Assembly: GCF_030411995.1 (NCBI RefSeq)
Contig: NZ_JASNRC010000009.1
Span: forward strand, 124,001 to 188,000
Source of the DNA: Massilia sp. YIM B02769
GTDB taxonomy: Bacteria; Pseudomonadota; Gammaproteobacteria; Burkholderiales; Burkholderiaceae_D
DNA: 64,000 bases
Direction: 5' to 3'
Positions 44,183-51,666 of this stretch are shown here, piece by piece. The notes under the pieces were generated by a model. That model worked only from the letters and a program-made list of their open reading frames with translations. It did no database searches and had not been told where the DNA came from. Positions within the stretch are counted from its first letter, which is position 1, and each line of letters begins with the position of its first letter. Made by a program: the position numbers and the translations under genes.

Positions 44183-44929
44183 ATGATAAGCAAGCAAATC
44201 ATGCGCAGTACGATGACGGGCCTGCTGGCGCTGGGCGCCGCAGCCGCCATTGCCGCCCCCGCCGCTCCAGTCAAGCACGCGGTCGAATTGCCGCCTTCGG
44301 CCGACCTGGCCTACGATTTGAACGCCCAGCAGAAAAGCATCGGCCTGAAGGGCGAAGCCCTGATCGCCTGGCGCGCCGGCGACGGCAAGTACGACGTGAA
44401 TGTCGAGGCGAAAGTGCAGCTGCTCGGCAAGCTGAACGAATACCGCAGCCAGGGCGGGGTCGATGCTTATGGCCTGGCGCCGGACACGTTTACGGAAAAG
44501 CGTTACCGCAAGGACGCCACCACCACCACCTTCGTGCGCGACGAGAAGGTGATCAGCTTTACCGGGGTGAAGCTGCCTTACGTCATGAAGGGCGGCGAGC
44601 AGGACCGCGCTTCGGTCACCTGGCAGCTGGCCTCGGTGGCGCGCGCGGCCGGTGAAGCGAAGTTCAAGCCGGGCAGCGAATGGACCTTCATCGTGGCCGG
44701 GCGGCGCGATGCGGAACCCTGGACCTTCAAGGTCGTCAAGCAGGAAAAGATTCGCACTGGCATGGGCGAACTCGACACCATCCACGTCAAGCGCGAACCG
44801 CGCGACAGCCGTGGCGACAGCGTCGAGGTCTGGCTGGCGCCGGCGCAGGAATGGTATCCGGTGAAGATCCGCTTCGAGGACGAGCGCGATACCATCGATC
44901 AGACGCTGAAGAGCATTACCAAGAAATAA
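44183..44929 (+). CDS. DUF3108 family periplasmic protein
   Basis: The protein has 248 aa. A signal peptide (about residues 1-28, ending near 'AIAAPAAP') precedes a DUF3108 domain: 'LAYDLNAQQKSIGLKGEALIAWRAGDGKYDVNVEAKVQLLGKLNEYRSQG' and 'VEVWLAPAQEWYPVKIRFED'. The final motif is shared with the upstream gene ('VWLAP..WYPV.I'). The ribosome-binding site AGGAAAG overlaps the upstream stop region. Function unknown; exported. The two genes form a single transcript. Confidence 0.85.
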   Translation: MISKQIMRSTMTGLLALGAAAAIAAPAAPVKHAVELPPSADLAYDLNAQQKSIGLKGEALIAWRAGDGKYDVNVEAKVQLLGKLNEYRSQGGVDAYGLAPDTFTEKRYRKDATTTTFVRDEKVISFTGVKLPYVMKGGEQDRASVTWQLASVARAAGEAKFKPGSEWTFIVAGRRDAEPWTFKVVKQEKIRTGMGELDTIHVKREPRDSRGDSVEVWLAPAQEWYPVKIRFEDERDTIDQTLKSITKK

Positions 44930-44956
44930 AAGAGCCGGCGCCGCGCAGGCGCCGGC
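44922..44956 (-). terminator. Terminator for the small cysteine-rich gene
   Basis: Perfect arms GCCGGCGCC (44934-44942) and GGCGCCGGC (44948-44956). Read on the minus strand the stem is followed by TCTTTTATTT, typical of rho-independent termination. It overlaps the stop of the DUF3108 gene on the other strand. Confidence 0.8.
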
Positions 44957-44973
44957 CCTGGCGTCGGAGACGA

Positions 44974-45162
44974 TCAGTAGTCGTAGCCGCACATGTCGCG
45001 CAGACAAGCTGTGCGTTCGGCGGCGCACTCCGCCGTTGGGGTGCCGCCGGCCACGCAGACACGGTAGTCGGATGCGCAGTAGAACTCGCAGCTGGCCAGC
45101 GCGGGACTGGCCGCCACGCCCAGGCCGATGGCAAACAGCAAGGTAGCGATTTTTCTGTTCAT
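44974..45162 (-). CDS. Small secreted cysteine-rich protein
   Basis: The protein has 62 aa. A signal peptide ('MNRKIATLLFAIGLGVAASPALA') leaves a mature peptide of about 39 aa, 'SCEFYCASDYRVCVAGGTPTAECAAERTACLRDMCGYDY'. That has six cysteines in a C-x3-C-x6-C-x9-C-x6-C-x4-C pattern, suggesting three disulfide bonds. The ribosome-binding site GAGGAGAGAGC is strong. No family recognised; possibly a small periplasmic or secreted structural, signalling or toxin-like peptide. A terminator follows directly, so it is a monocistronic unit. Confidence 0.8.
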   Translation of the reverse strand: MNRKIATLLFAIGLGVAASPALASCEFYCASDYRVCVAGGTPTAECAAERTACLRDMCGYDY

Positions 45163-45541
45163 GCTCTCTCCTCATCAATAATCGACGGTGTTATCGGTGC
45201 GAAGCTGCGCCGTCGTCTCGCAGCGGCTGGGGACCGGGAAGGGGCTCAGGCTCCCGCGGTCTTAATCAGCATCAACCTCTGCCATGTGCCTGTCAAACCG
45301 GCATGCATATCTATGTATATCTCATAAGAAATAGGCATTCATAAGCTTGTCTTATCATTCGTGCAATCCCCATGGCGTGCCGGATGGGTGTGTCGTTTGT
45401 ACAAAACCGCGCCGGCGGCCGGGGAATATTGCTGACGATTAAGCTAGCTGAACTGTTATACTGGCGCCCCCCGCGGACACATCTCCCTGCCTTCGTCAGA
45501 CAAACCGGCAGTACGGTCCGCTTGCGAAACTGGTATCCCAC
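45163..45541 (+). other. 379-base non-coding leader upstream of the SMC-like operon
   Basis: No gene is visible. The central part (45295-45360) is AT-rich. A TATACT at 45457-45462, about 80 bases before the operon start, could be a -10 element, but no matching -35 is evident. The first operon gene lacks an obvious Shine-Dalgarno sequence. Confidence 0.45.
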
Positions 45542-46909
45542 ATGATCGACACACAGGCGGCCCTCGCCGCGGAACCCCATGGCATTGCGCAGGACGAGCT
45601 AGATCCGCTCCAGGTGCATTTCCAGAACGGCATCGCGCCGGACGAAATCGAGCAGGTTTTCCACCTGAAGAAGGCCCAGCCCATGCTGTCGGCCTTCTCG
45701 GCGCTGTTCCACGGCAGCCAGGACGGCGTGCTGGTGCGCCTGCTGGTGCTGCGCGAGCTGGCCGCCGACACTGCCAGCTCGGCCTTTACCCGTGCCGACA
45801 TCAACCAGAAGCTGGCCTACCTGATCCCGGAAAGCCTGGAAACGGTGCTGAACCGCCTGCGCACCCATGGTCTCCTGGCCTGGGACGCGCCGAGCGCCGT
45901 CTACCGCATCACGCCGCTCGCGCGCAACGTGCTGTCCGCGCTCGACACCCTGCTGGCGCTGGGCAAACCCGAGGACGACGAAGCCGAGATGGGCTTCCTG
46001 CTGTCCCAGGTGGCCGGCGCCCAGGCGGTCGGCGGCGTAACCGTCGAACAGCTGAAGCACCTGCTGGGCCGCCTGGTCGAACTGACCGAGGAATTCCGCG
46101 ACGCCATCGCCTCCGGTTCCGAATTCAAGCTGCGCCATTCGCAGGCGAAGTGGCACATGGCCTGCGACTGGGTCGAGAAGGGGTCCGTGATCCTGCGCGC
46201 GATCACCTCCGACGAGCGCGCCGATTCGGCCACGCACAAGGCGGCGCAGGCGATCGGCAGGGCACAAAGCGCACTCTTGAACATGCAAGGCATGTTTTCT
46301 CGTGCTTTGAACCAGATCGAGCGCCAGCGCGTGCACCTGGGCCAGTCCGGCCTGTCGACCACCGACGTCAAGCGCTGGCTGCTGGCCCACGACGACCTGG
46401 CCAGCCTGGCCGAGGGCGCGATCGACCGCCCGGTGGTGCCGCTGTTCGGCACGCCGGCCGAGATGATCGACGTCGCCGAGACCGAACTGCTGGCGGAACG
46501 CGCCGTGGTGGTCGGCCAGAAAGGCCTGCCGAGCGGCCAGGATGCGCCGCTGACCATCGACGACAACCCGGCCATGCAGGCCGAACTCGACGACTGGATC
46601 AACAAGCTGGCCGATTTCGCCAATCTCGGCAACTTCCCCGAATTCTCGGACGTCGGTCCGAAAAAGGTCGAGCTGCACGAGTCGCTGCTGCCGGCCTCGT
46701 TCGCCGTGGCGTCCTATCGCGCGTCCCTGCTGCCGCTGCTGGGCGACGCCGCCGAGGCCAGCCTGCAGGGCGCCACCGCCGAACTGGCGCGCCTGCCGAT
46801 CAAATTCGAAGCGCGCGACGAGCTGGTCGAGCTGGATGACCCGGAAGTGGCCGCCATGTCCTTTGCAACCCTCTCACTAGATCTCGAAAGCGGCACGCCG
46901 AATGAATGA
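45542..46909 (+). CDS. Kleisin-like (MukF/JetA-type) subunit of an SMC-like complex
   Basis: The protein has 455 aa. An N-terminal winged-helix-like region ('LLVLRELAADTASSAFTRADINQKLAYLIPESLETVLNRLRTHGLLAWDAPSAVYRITPLARNVLSAL', about 60-140) leads to long helices ('LKHLLGRLVELTEEFRDAI', 'AIGRAQSALLNMQGMFSRALNQIERQRVHLG') and a C-terminal segment that could bind the ATPase head. There are no enzymatic motifs. Position first in a three-gene operon before an MksE-like and an SMC-like gene points to the kleisin subunit. Its stop overlaps the next start by 8 bases. Identity is by architecture, not clear homology. Confidence 0.72.
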   Translation: MIDTQAALAAEPHGIAQDELDPLQVHFQNGIAPDEIEQVFHLKKAQPMLSAFSALFHGSQDGVLVRLLVLRELAADTASSAFTRADINQKLAYLIPESLETVLNRLRTHGLLAWDAPSAVYRITPLARNVLSALDTLLALGKPEDDEAEMGFLLSQVAGAQAVGGVTVEQLKHLLGRLVELTEEFRDAIASGSEFKLRHSQAKWHMACDWVEKGSVILRAITSDERADSATHKAAQAIGRAQSALLNMQGMFSRALNQIERQRVHLGQSGLSTTDVKRWLLAHDDLASLAEGAIDRPVVPLFGTPAEMIDVAETELLAERAVVVGQKGLPSGQDAPLTIDDNPAMQAELDDWINKLADFANLGNFPEFSDVGPKKVELHESLLPASFAVASYRASLLPLLGDAAEASLQGATAELARLPIKFEARDELVELDDPEVAAMSFATLSLDLESGTPNE

Positions 46910-47600
46910 CGATGCACAAATCCTGATTGCCCGCCTGCTCACGCACCAGACCCTGCGCCGCGACGACAAGATGGTCAAGCGCGCGCTGTCGGACGAGACC
47001 TTCCGCGGCGAAGTCGACAAGCGCCTGCTGGAATCGGGCCTGAAACTGCTCGACAACGTGTATGCCGACCATGTGACGATTGCCCTGCACCGCAACGTGG
47101 AGCCGAAGATCTTCGGCGCCAAGGACATCTGGCAGAACAATAACTTCGGCCTGACGCGCGACGGCGTGGCCTTGCTCGTGGTGCTGTGGGCGCAGATCAT
47201 CCTGCCCAAGCGCGAGCGCCAGGAAACCCACACCCTGGTGGCCGACGACCAGAGCGACATGTTCGACAAGGACGCGCCGATCCCGCGCGCCGAAGACGCC
47301 TCGATCGGCATTTCCTACACCGCGCTGCTGTCGGACTTCGGCGACAAGCTGGGCAAGAAGACGCGCATGGACATGAACCTGGGCGTGCTCTCGAAGCTCG
47401 GCTTCATCGAGCGCCGCGGCGACGTGATCCTGGAAGGCCCGCTGCTCGACCTGATGATGGACACCGACCTGCTGAAGGAACGCATCATCAACGGCGCGCT
47501 GTCCGACGTGTTCAAGCGCGCGCCGCTGGCCGTGGTGCCGCGCAAGGCCGCCGATGCAGCGAATGACGCCGACCTCGACGCCGAATCCCTAGACAATTGA
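46902..47600 (+). CDS. MksE/JetB-like winged-helix accessory subunit
   Basis: The protein has 232 aa. It carries 'FGLTRDGVALLVVLWAQIILPKRERQE', then 'ISYTALLSDFGDKLGKKTRMDMNLGVLSKLGFIERRGDVILEGPLLDLMMDTDLLKERI'. The layout resembles the tandem winged-helix MksE/JetB (DUF4194) proteins that sit on kleisins in MksBEF and Wadjet complexes. Overlaps the upstream gene by 8 bases and ends 21 bases before the ATPase gene. It is the smallest subunit, again assigned mostly from order and structure. Confidence 0.72.
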   Translation: MNDDAQILIARLLTHQTLRRDDKMVKRALSDETFRGEVDKRLLESGLKLLDNVYADHVTIALHRNVEPKIFGAKDIWQNNNFGLTRDGVALLVVLWAQIILPKRERQETHTLVADDQSDMFDKDAPIPRAEDASIGISYTALLSDFGDKLGKKTRMDMNLGVLSKLGFIERRGDVILEGPLLDLMMDTDLLKERIINGALSDVFKRAPLAVVPRKAADAANDADLDAESLDN

Positions 47601-47621
47601 AGCTGAGCGAACTGAGACACC

Positions 47622-50444
47622 ATGTTCCACATTAAATCACTTGAGCTGGTCCACTGGGATTACTGGCAGCGGATCAAGAACATCCCGCTCGACGCCAAGA
47701 TCATCACCATCGCCGGCCAAAACGGCTCCGGCAAGACCACGCTGCTCGACGCGCTGCGCACCCTGTTCGGGCTGGACTGCTCGATGGGCCGCACCTATAA
47801 ACACTATGCGCGCCATTCGGGCCAGCAAAGCGCCTGGCTGCGCGCCGTGGTCGACAACAAGCCGGTCGGGCGCCAGCTCTCGAACCGTCCCTTCCGCCAC
47901 TCGGGCTTCTTCAGCGACGACGAAGTGACCCTGTTCTGCCAGGTGCAGAAGAACGGCGGCGACTGGAAGCGCCAGTACCTGATGCGCCCGGGGAACGTCG
48001 AGATCGAGGAAGTGACCGAAGCCACCGACTGGCTCGGCGTGGAAAACTACCGCAAGCGCCTCGCTTCGGCAGGGCTGTCGCCGGCGATGTCGAAGGTGCT
48101 GGCCCTGGAGCAGGGCGAGACCGATAAACTGTGCGAATACGCGCCGCGCCAGCTGCTGGACCTGGTGTTCCAGGTCTTCGGCGACAAGGAAGTGCTGGAC
48201 GCCTACGACGAAGCCAAGCGCCACCAGCGCGACACTGAGACGGAACTGAAGCGCTTCGAGGCGGAGCTGGAAACCTCGCGCATCAACCTGGAAGGACTGC
48301 GCCTGCGCGTGGCCAACTTCCACCAGTGGGAAGACCTGAACAAGGAAAAGAGCGCCCTGCGTGAAGAGGTGCTGCCTAGCCTGGAGTACCACGAGGCGCG
48401 CGAAAAGGCGGCCGCCATGAGCCGCCACCTGCGCGAGCAGCGCAAACCGATGCTGCAGGCCGACAGCCAGCTGGCCGAGAAACGCCAGGCCCTGGCCGCC
48501 CAGCAGCGCGCGCTGACCGAATCGCAGCAGCAGGAAACCCAGCTGGAGGGGGAAGGCACGGCGCTGGCGTCGCGCCTGACCGCGATCAACCAGAAGCTCA
48601 AGCCACTCGAGAACCTGCTGGAGCAGAAGGAACGCCTGCAGAAGCTGTCGGCGGAAGCGGGCGCCGACATGGCGGAAGTGGCCTCGCAGCTGGAAGAAAA
48701 GGAAGCCGAGCTGGCCCGCCAGCGCGCCGCGCGCGAGTCGGTGTCCGCGAAGATCGCCATCGAGATGCAGACCATCTCGGCCCTGCAGGGCAAGAGCGCG
48801 ATGCCGGAACCGGAAGCCCAGCGCCAGATGCGCCGCGCCCTGCGCGACGAAGGTATTCCGCACGCCATGCTGTCGGACATCGTCGAAGTGACGGATCCGA
48901 AGTGGCAGGGCGCGGTGGAAGGTGTGCTCGGCGGCTACGCCTCGGTGGTGCTGCTGGAGCGCGCCAAGGATGCACCGGCGGCGTACCGCCTGGCGGAGAA
49001 GGAGCGCTATCGCCACTTCATCGTTCCGGACTGCGTCGACGCGCCGAAGATGAAGGACGACAGCCTGCTGTCGGTGGTGAATTTCTCGGCCGCTGCGCCG
49101 TCGTGGCTGATCGACCAGCTGGCGCGCATCGACCGCGTGGATTCGGTCGATGCCGGCTTCAAGTCGGGCAGCGACGAATGGATCACGCCGGACGCCTACC
49201 ACCGCGAACGCCGCGGCGGCCGCTCGCTGTATGTCGAGCCGTCGCGCTACCGTTTCGGCGCGGCCGGTAAAACCCAGCGCCTGGAAGCGATCCAGAAGTC
49301 CTTGCCGGCGCTGGAAGCGAAGGAAGATGCGCTGACGCTGGCGATCAGCAAGCTGGCCGCCGAAGTGGGCGGCCTGAAGGCGCGCATTGCCGGCGTCGAT
49401 GCGGCCAAGGAACTGGCGGCGCGCCAGGCCGAGTTCGAGGAAGCCACGCGTTCGATCGCACCGCTGAAGGCCGAGCGCCTGGAAGTGGGCGCGCGCCTGG
49501 GCGAGCTGCAGACCCTGACCAAGAACGCGACCGTGGCGCGCACCCGTGCCGACACCGTGTGGCAGAACGCGCGCATGGCCTTGTCGGAAGCGGAAGCGGG
49601 CCTGCGCCTGAACCACCGCCGCCAGATCGAGCAGCGCGCCGAGCACGCCAAGGCCTTGCTGGGCATGCGCCGCGAGTGGCGCGCGATTCCGGCCAACTGG
49701 AAGAACCCGGCACGCCGTGCGGCCCTTGTGGCCCAGCACCAGAATGCGCACCAGGTGAATCTGCGCCTGTCGTCGCTGGAACACGCGCTGGCGCGCGACG
49801 ACTGGGAGCTGGACGCCACCGTCATCGACCAGTATGCGCGTTTGAACGAGCAGCTGTCGGGCCGCCAGACGGAGACCGAGGAACGCCGCTACCAGAACAA
49901 CCGCGCCATCGAAGCCACCGGCAACGCGCGCGGCGCCTACATCGAGCGTTTGCGCTATACCATCAAGACCTACTCGAAGAACATCAAGGAGCTGGGCGAA
50001 CTGGCCGGCATCGACGTCCAGGCCGACCCGGTGCGCCTGGAAAACGACGACGTCCAGCTGGCCCAGGCCGGCCTGCACGTGCGCTTCAAGTTCGACGGCA
50101 AGGACCAGATCGGCATGAACGACGGCGAGGCCTCGGGTGGCCAGCAGGTGATGAAGTCGCTGGTGCTCTTGATTGGCCTGCTCAAGTCGGAAGAGGGCTC
50201 GGGCGGCTTTGTGTTCATCGACGAACCGTTTGCGCACCTGGATATCCGCAACATCCAGCTGGTGGGCGAGTTCCTGAAGAACACCGATGCGCAGTATTTG
50301 ATGACCACGCCGCTGACGCACAACACCGACGTGTACGACCCTTCGGAATTGACGCTCATCACGAGCAAGAAGAAGAAGGACACGCAGTGGGCGCAGCCGA
50401 TTTTCGTGCTGCAGCGGCGGAAGGAAGAGGCGCAAGCCGCCTAA
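47622..50444 (+). CDS. Compact SMC/MukB-like ATPase with hinge
   Basis: The protein has 940 aa. Walker A GQNGSGKT (32-39) with 'LDALRTLFGLD', then coiled coils from about 190 to 395. A hinge-like globular region (about 405-550) contains 'SDIVEVTDPKWQGAVEGVLGGYASVVLLERAKDAPAAYRLAEKERYRHFIVP', the SMC hinge pattern. A second coiled arm (about 555-770) leads to signature 'EASGGQQVMKSLVLL' (about 835) and Walker B 'FVFIDEPFAHLD' with Asp867-Glu868. Its arms are much shorter than MukB or classical SMC. No nuclease or TOPRIM domain. Predicted to fold or extrude DNA with its two small partners. Confidence 0.85.
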   Translation: MFHIKSLELVHWDYWQRIKNIPLDAKIITIAGQNGSGKTTLLDALRTLFGLDCSMGRTYKHYARHSGQQSAWLRAVVDNKPVGRQLSNRPFRHSGFFSDDEVTLFCQVQKNGGDWKRQYLMRPGNVEIEEVTEATDWLGVENYRKRLASAGLSPAMSKVLALEQGETDKLCEYAPRQLLDLVFQVFGDKEVLDAYDEAKRHQRDTETELKRFEAELETSRINLEGLRLRVANFHQWEDLNKEKSALREEVLPSLEYHEAREKAAAMSRHLREQRKPMLQADSQLAEKRQALAAQQRALTESQQQETQLEGEGTALASRLTAINQKLKPLENLLEQKERLQKLSAEAGADMAEVASQLEEKEAELARQRAARESVSAKIAIEMQTISALQGKSAMPEPEAQRQMRRALRDEGIPHAMLSDIVEVTDPKWQGAVEGVLGGYASVVLLERAKDAPAAYRLAEKERYRHFIVPDCVDAPKMKDDSLLSVVNFSAAAPSWLIDQLARIDRVDSVDAGFKSGSDEWITPDAYHRERRGGRSLYVEPSRYRFGAAGKTQRLEAIQKSLPALEAKEDALTLAISKLAAEVGGLKARIAGVDAAKELAARQAEFEEATRSIAPLKAERLEVGARLGELQTLTKNATVARTRADTVWQNARMALSEAEAGLRLNHRRQIEQRAEHAKALLGMRREWRAIPANWKNPARRAALVAQHQNAHQVNLRLSSLEHALARDDWELDATVIDQYARLNEQLSGRQTETEERRYQNNRAIEATGNARGAYIERLRYTIKTYSKNIKELGELAGIDVQADPVRLENDDVQLAQAGLHVRFKFDGKDQIGMNDGEASGGQQVMKSLVLLIGLLKSEEGSGGFVFIDEPFAHLDIRNIQLVGEFLKNTDAQYLMTTPLTHNTDVYDPSELTLITSKKKKDTQWAQPIFVLQRRKEEAQAA

Positions 50445-50447
50445 GCG

Positions 50448-50477
50448 AAGGGGCCCGGATGGGCCCCTTTTTTATTG
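50448..50477 (+). terminator. Rho-independent terminator closing the SMC-like operon
   Basis: The stem is AAGGGGCCC / GGGCCCCTT with a GGAT loop, followed by TTTTATT. It starts four bases past the ATPase stop codon, so no further gene (such as a JetD) belongs to this operon. Confidence 0.9.
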
Positions 50478-50568
50478 GTGAAAACCCGGTGGCGTTACCG
50501 GTATGCCCTTGGTACGTTGGCGGTGTTCGCCATGTTCGATTAAAACGCCGGTCCGTGTGTGCGAATTT

Positions 50569-50648
50569 CCGCGTGGGCACGGGGTGCCCACCTTACTTGA
50601 GTCACCGCTAACGTGCTTTTCGTAGGGTGGGCTCTCGAGCCCACGCGG
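50569..50648. repeat. Family-1 repeats as an inverted doublet
   Basis: A unit at 50569-50596 runs from CCGCGTGGGCAC to CACCTTAC, and an oppositely oriented unit at 50622-50648 runs from GTAGGGTGGGC to CCCACGCGG. Twenty-five bases separate them. They occupy much of the 300-base gap between the SMC-like operon and the membrane gene; the rest of the gap shows nothing. Confidence 0.82.
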
Positions 50649-50744
50649 TGATGAGCATCGCACCACGGAACCCATGCGAACATCTACGTTCAACAATGTT
50701 CACGCAGCCGCACAAAACAGCAAGCACGCGGTCCAACCAAGCAA

Positions 50745-51257
50745 TCAATCCAGCTCGATCGCCTTGCGCAGCTTGCGCCGCCACACCAGCAGCCCCACCG
50801 AATAGGCCAGGAAATAAGCCCCGGTCAGCCCCACGCACAGCATGCTCAGCGGGCTGTCGGTGAAGCGCTGCGCCGTCGCCCCCGACCCCTGAAGCGTATA
50901 CAGCTCCACGCCGATATAGAGAATGCGCGCCACCAGCACCATCGCCATCACGATCCCGAGGCGCATCGGCGGGGTGAAGTAATACCCGTCCGGGCCATCC
51001 TCGTAACGCGTGCGGCGCAGTGCGAACACGCCCCAGAACGCGCCCAGCGCCGCACCCGCCGCCAGTGCCGCCAGTTCCATCGGCCGCGCCAGTACCTGGG
51101 CCAGCGGCACCAGCACCAGCCCCCCGAACACCAGCACGCCCGTGTAGTGGCGCGACATGATCGAGCGCTGGCGCGCCATCTGCGTTTTCAGGCGCGCATA
51201 GATGCGCCAGACGAGGATGGGCGTCAGGGCGAGCAGGGCGAGGGTGGTGATGTTCAT
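50745..51257 (-). CDS. Hypothetical four-helix membrane protein (DUF1453/CcdC-like)
   Basis: The protein has 170 aa from ATG 51257, chosen because this yields a clean first helix ('MNITTLALLALTPILVWRIYARL'). Further helices are 'HYTGVLVFGGLVLVPLAQVLA', 'LAALAAGAALGAFWGVFAL', 'MRLGIVMAMVLVARILYIGVEL' and 'PLSMLCVGLTGAYFLAYSVGLLVW'. 'TRYEDGPDGYYFTPPMRLGI' between helices recalls CcdC/DUF1453 proteins, but I am unsure. No catalytic motif. Upstream in-frame codons would add an unconvincing Arg/Ser-rich leader. Confidence 0.7.
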   Translation of the reverse strand: MNITTLALLALTPILVWRIYARLKTQMARQRSIMSRHYTGVLVFGGLVLVPLAQVLARPMELAALAAGAALGAFWGVFALRRTRYEDGPDGYYFTPPMRLGIVMAMVLVARILYIGVELYTLQGSGATAQRFTDSPLSMLCVGLTGAYFLAYSVGLLVWRRKLRKAIELD

Positions 51258-51391
51258 CGTGGAAGAGTTGGCTGCCGGTTGAGTCGATGCCGGCATTGTA
51301 AACGAGGGCAACGGCGCATGCCGCCAGCGGGACGGCGGCAGCGAACGGCACATGCTAAGGTAATGACATCATTATCCAGGAGAACCCGACC

Positions 51392-51559
51392 ATGATCCCA
51401 GCCCCGCCAGTGCCGCTGCGCCTGCACCGTGCACCCGACCCGGTACCCGTCGAAGAGCCGCTGCAAGAACCTTTCGACGCACCGCATCCGCACCACACGC
51501 CGGTCCACACGCCCCAGAACGAGGACCCGGTCCCCGATCCGAAGCCGAGCATTCACTAA
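51392..51559 (+). CDS. Proline/histidine-rich microprotein
   Basis: The protein has 55 aa, starting 'MIPAPPVPLRLHRAPDPVPV' and ending in 'PVPDPKPSIH'. The middle, 'FDAPHPHHTPVHTPQNED', has clustered histidines. AGGAG lies seven bases before the ATG, a strong ribosome-binding site. No family recognised. It is too short for routine calling, but codon pattern and initiation site support it. The gene converges on tamB across a long hairpin. Confidence 0.6.
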   Translation: MIPAPPVPLRLHRAPDPVPVEEPLQEPFDAPHPHHTPVHTPQNEDPVPDPKPSIH

Positions 51560-51563
51560 GGCC

Positions 51564-51666
51564 TTGAGCGCCTGATACGCCTCCAGGGCAAGGCGCATCG
51601 GCGAAGACAGTACGAATGTACGGCGAGCCGATGCAACGCCGCCATGGAGGTGTATCAGGCGCTCAA
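51564..51666. repeat. 103-base cruciform-type inverted repeat between converging genes
   Basis: Outer arms 51564-51585 and 51645-51666 match over 22 bases with one mismatch (starting TTGAGCGCCTGATACG). An inner perfect 8-bp pair GCATCGGC/GCCGATGC extends the stem. It lies four bases past the microprotein stop and its right arm covers the tamB stop codon (51663-51665). Likely a bidirectional terminator-like structure or a repeat insertion. Confidence 0.85.

Noticed and set aside
50445-51257. JetD-type topoisomerase/nuclease completing a Wadjet system
   Set aside because: The next gene (50745-51257) encodes a small membrane protein on the opposite strand, and a strong terminator closes the SMC-like operon.
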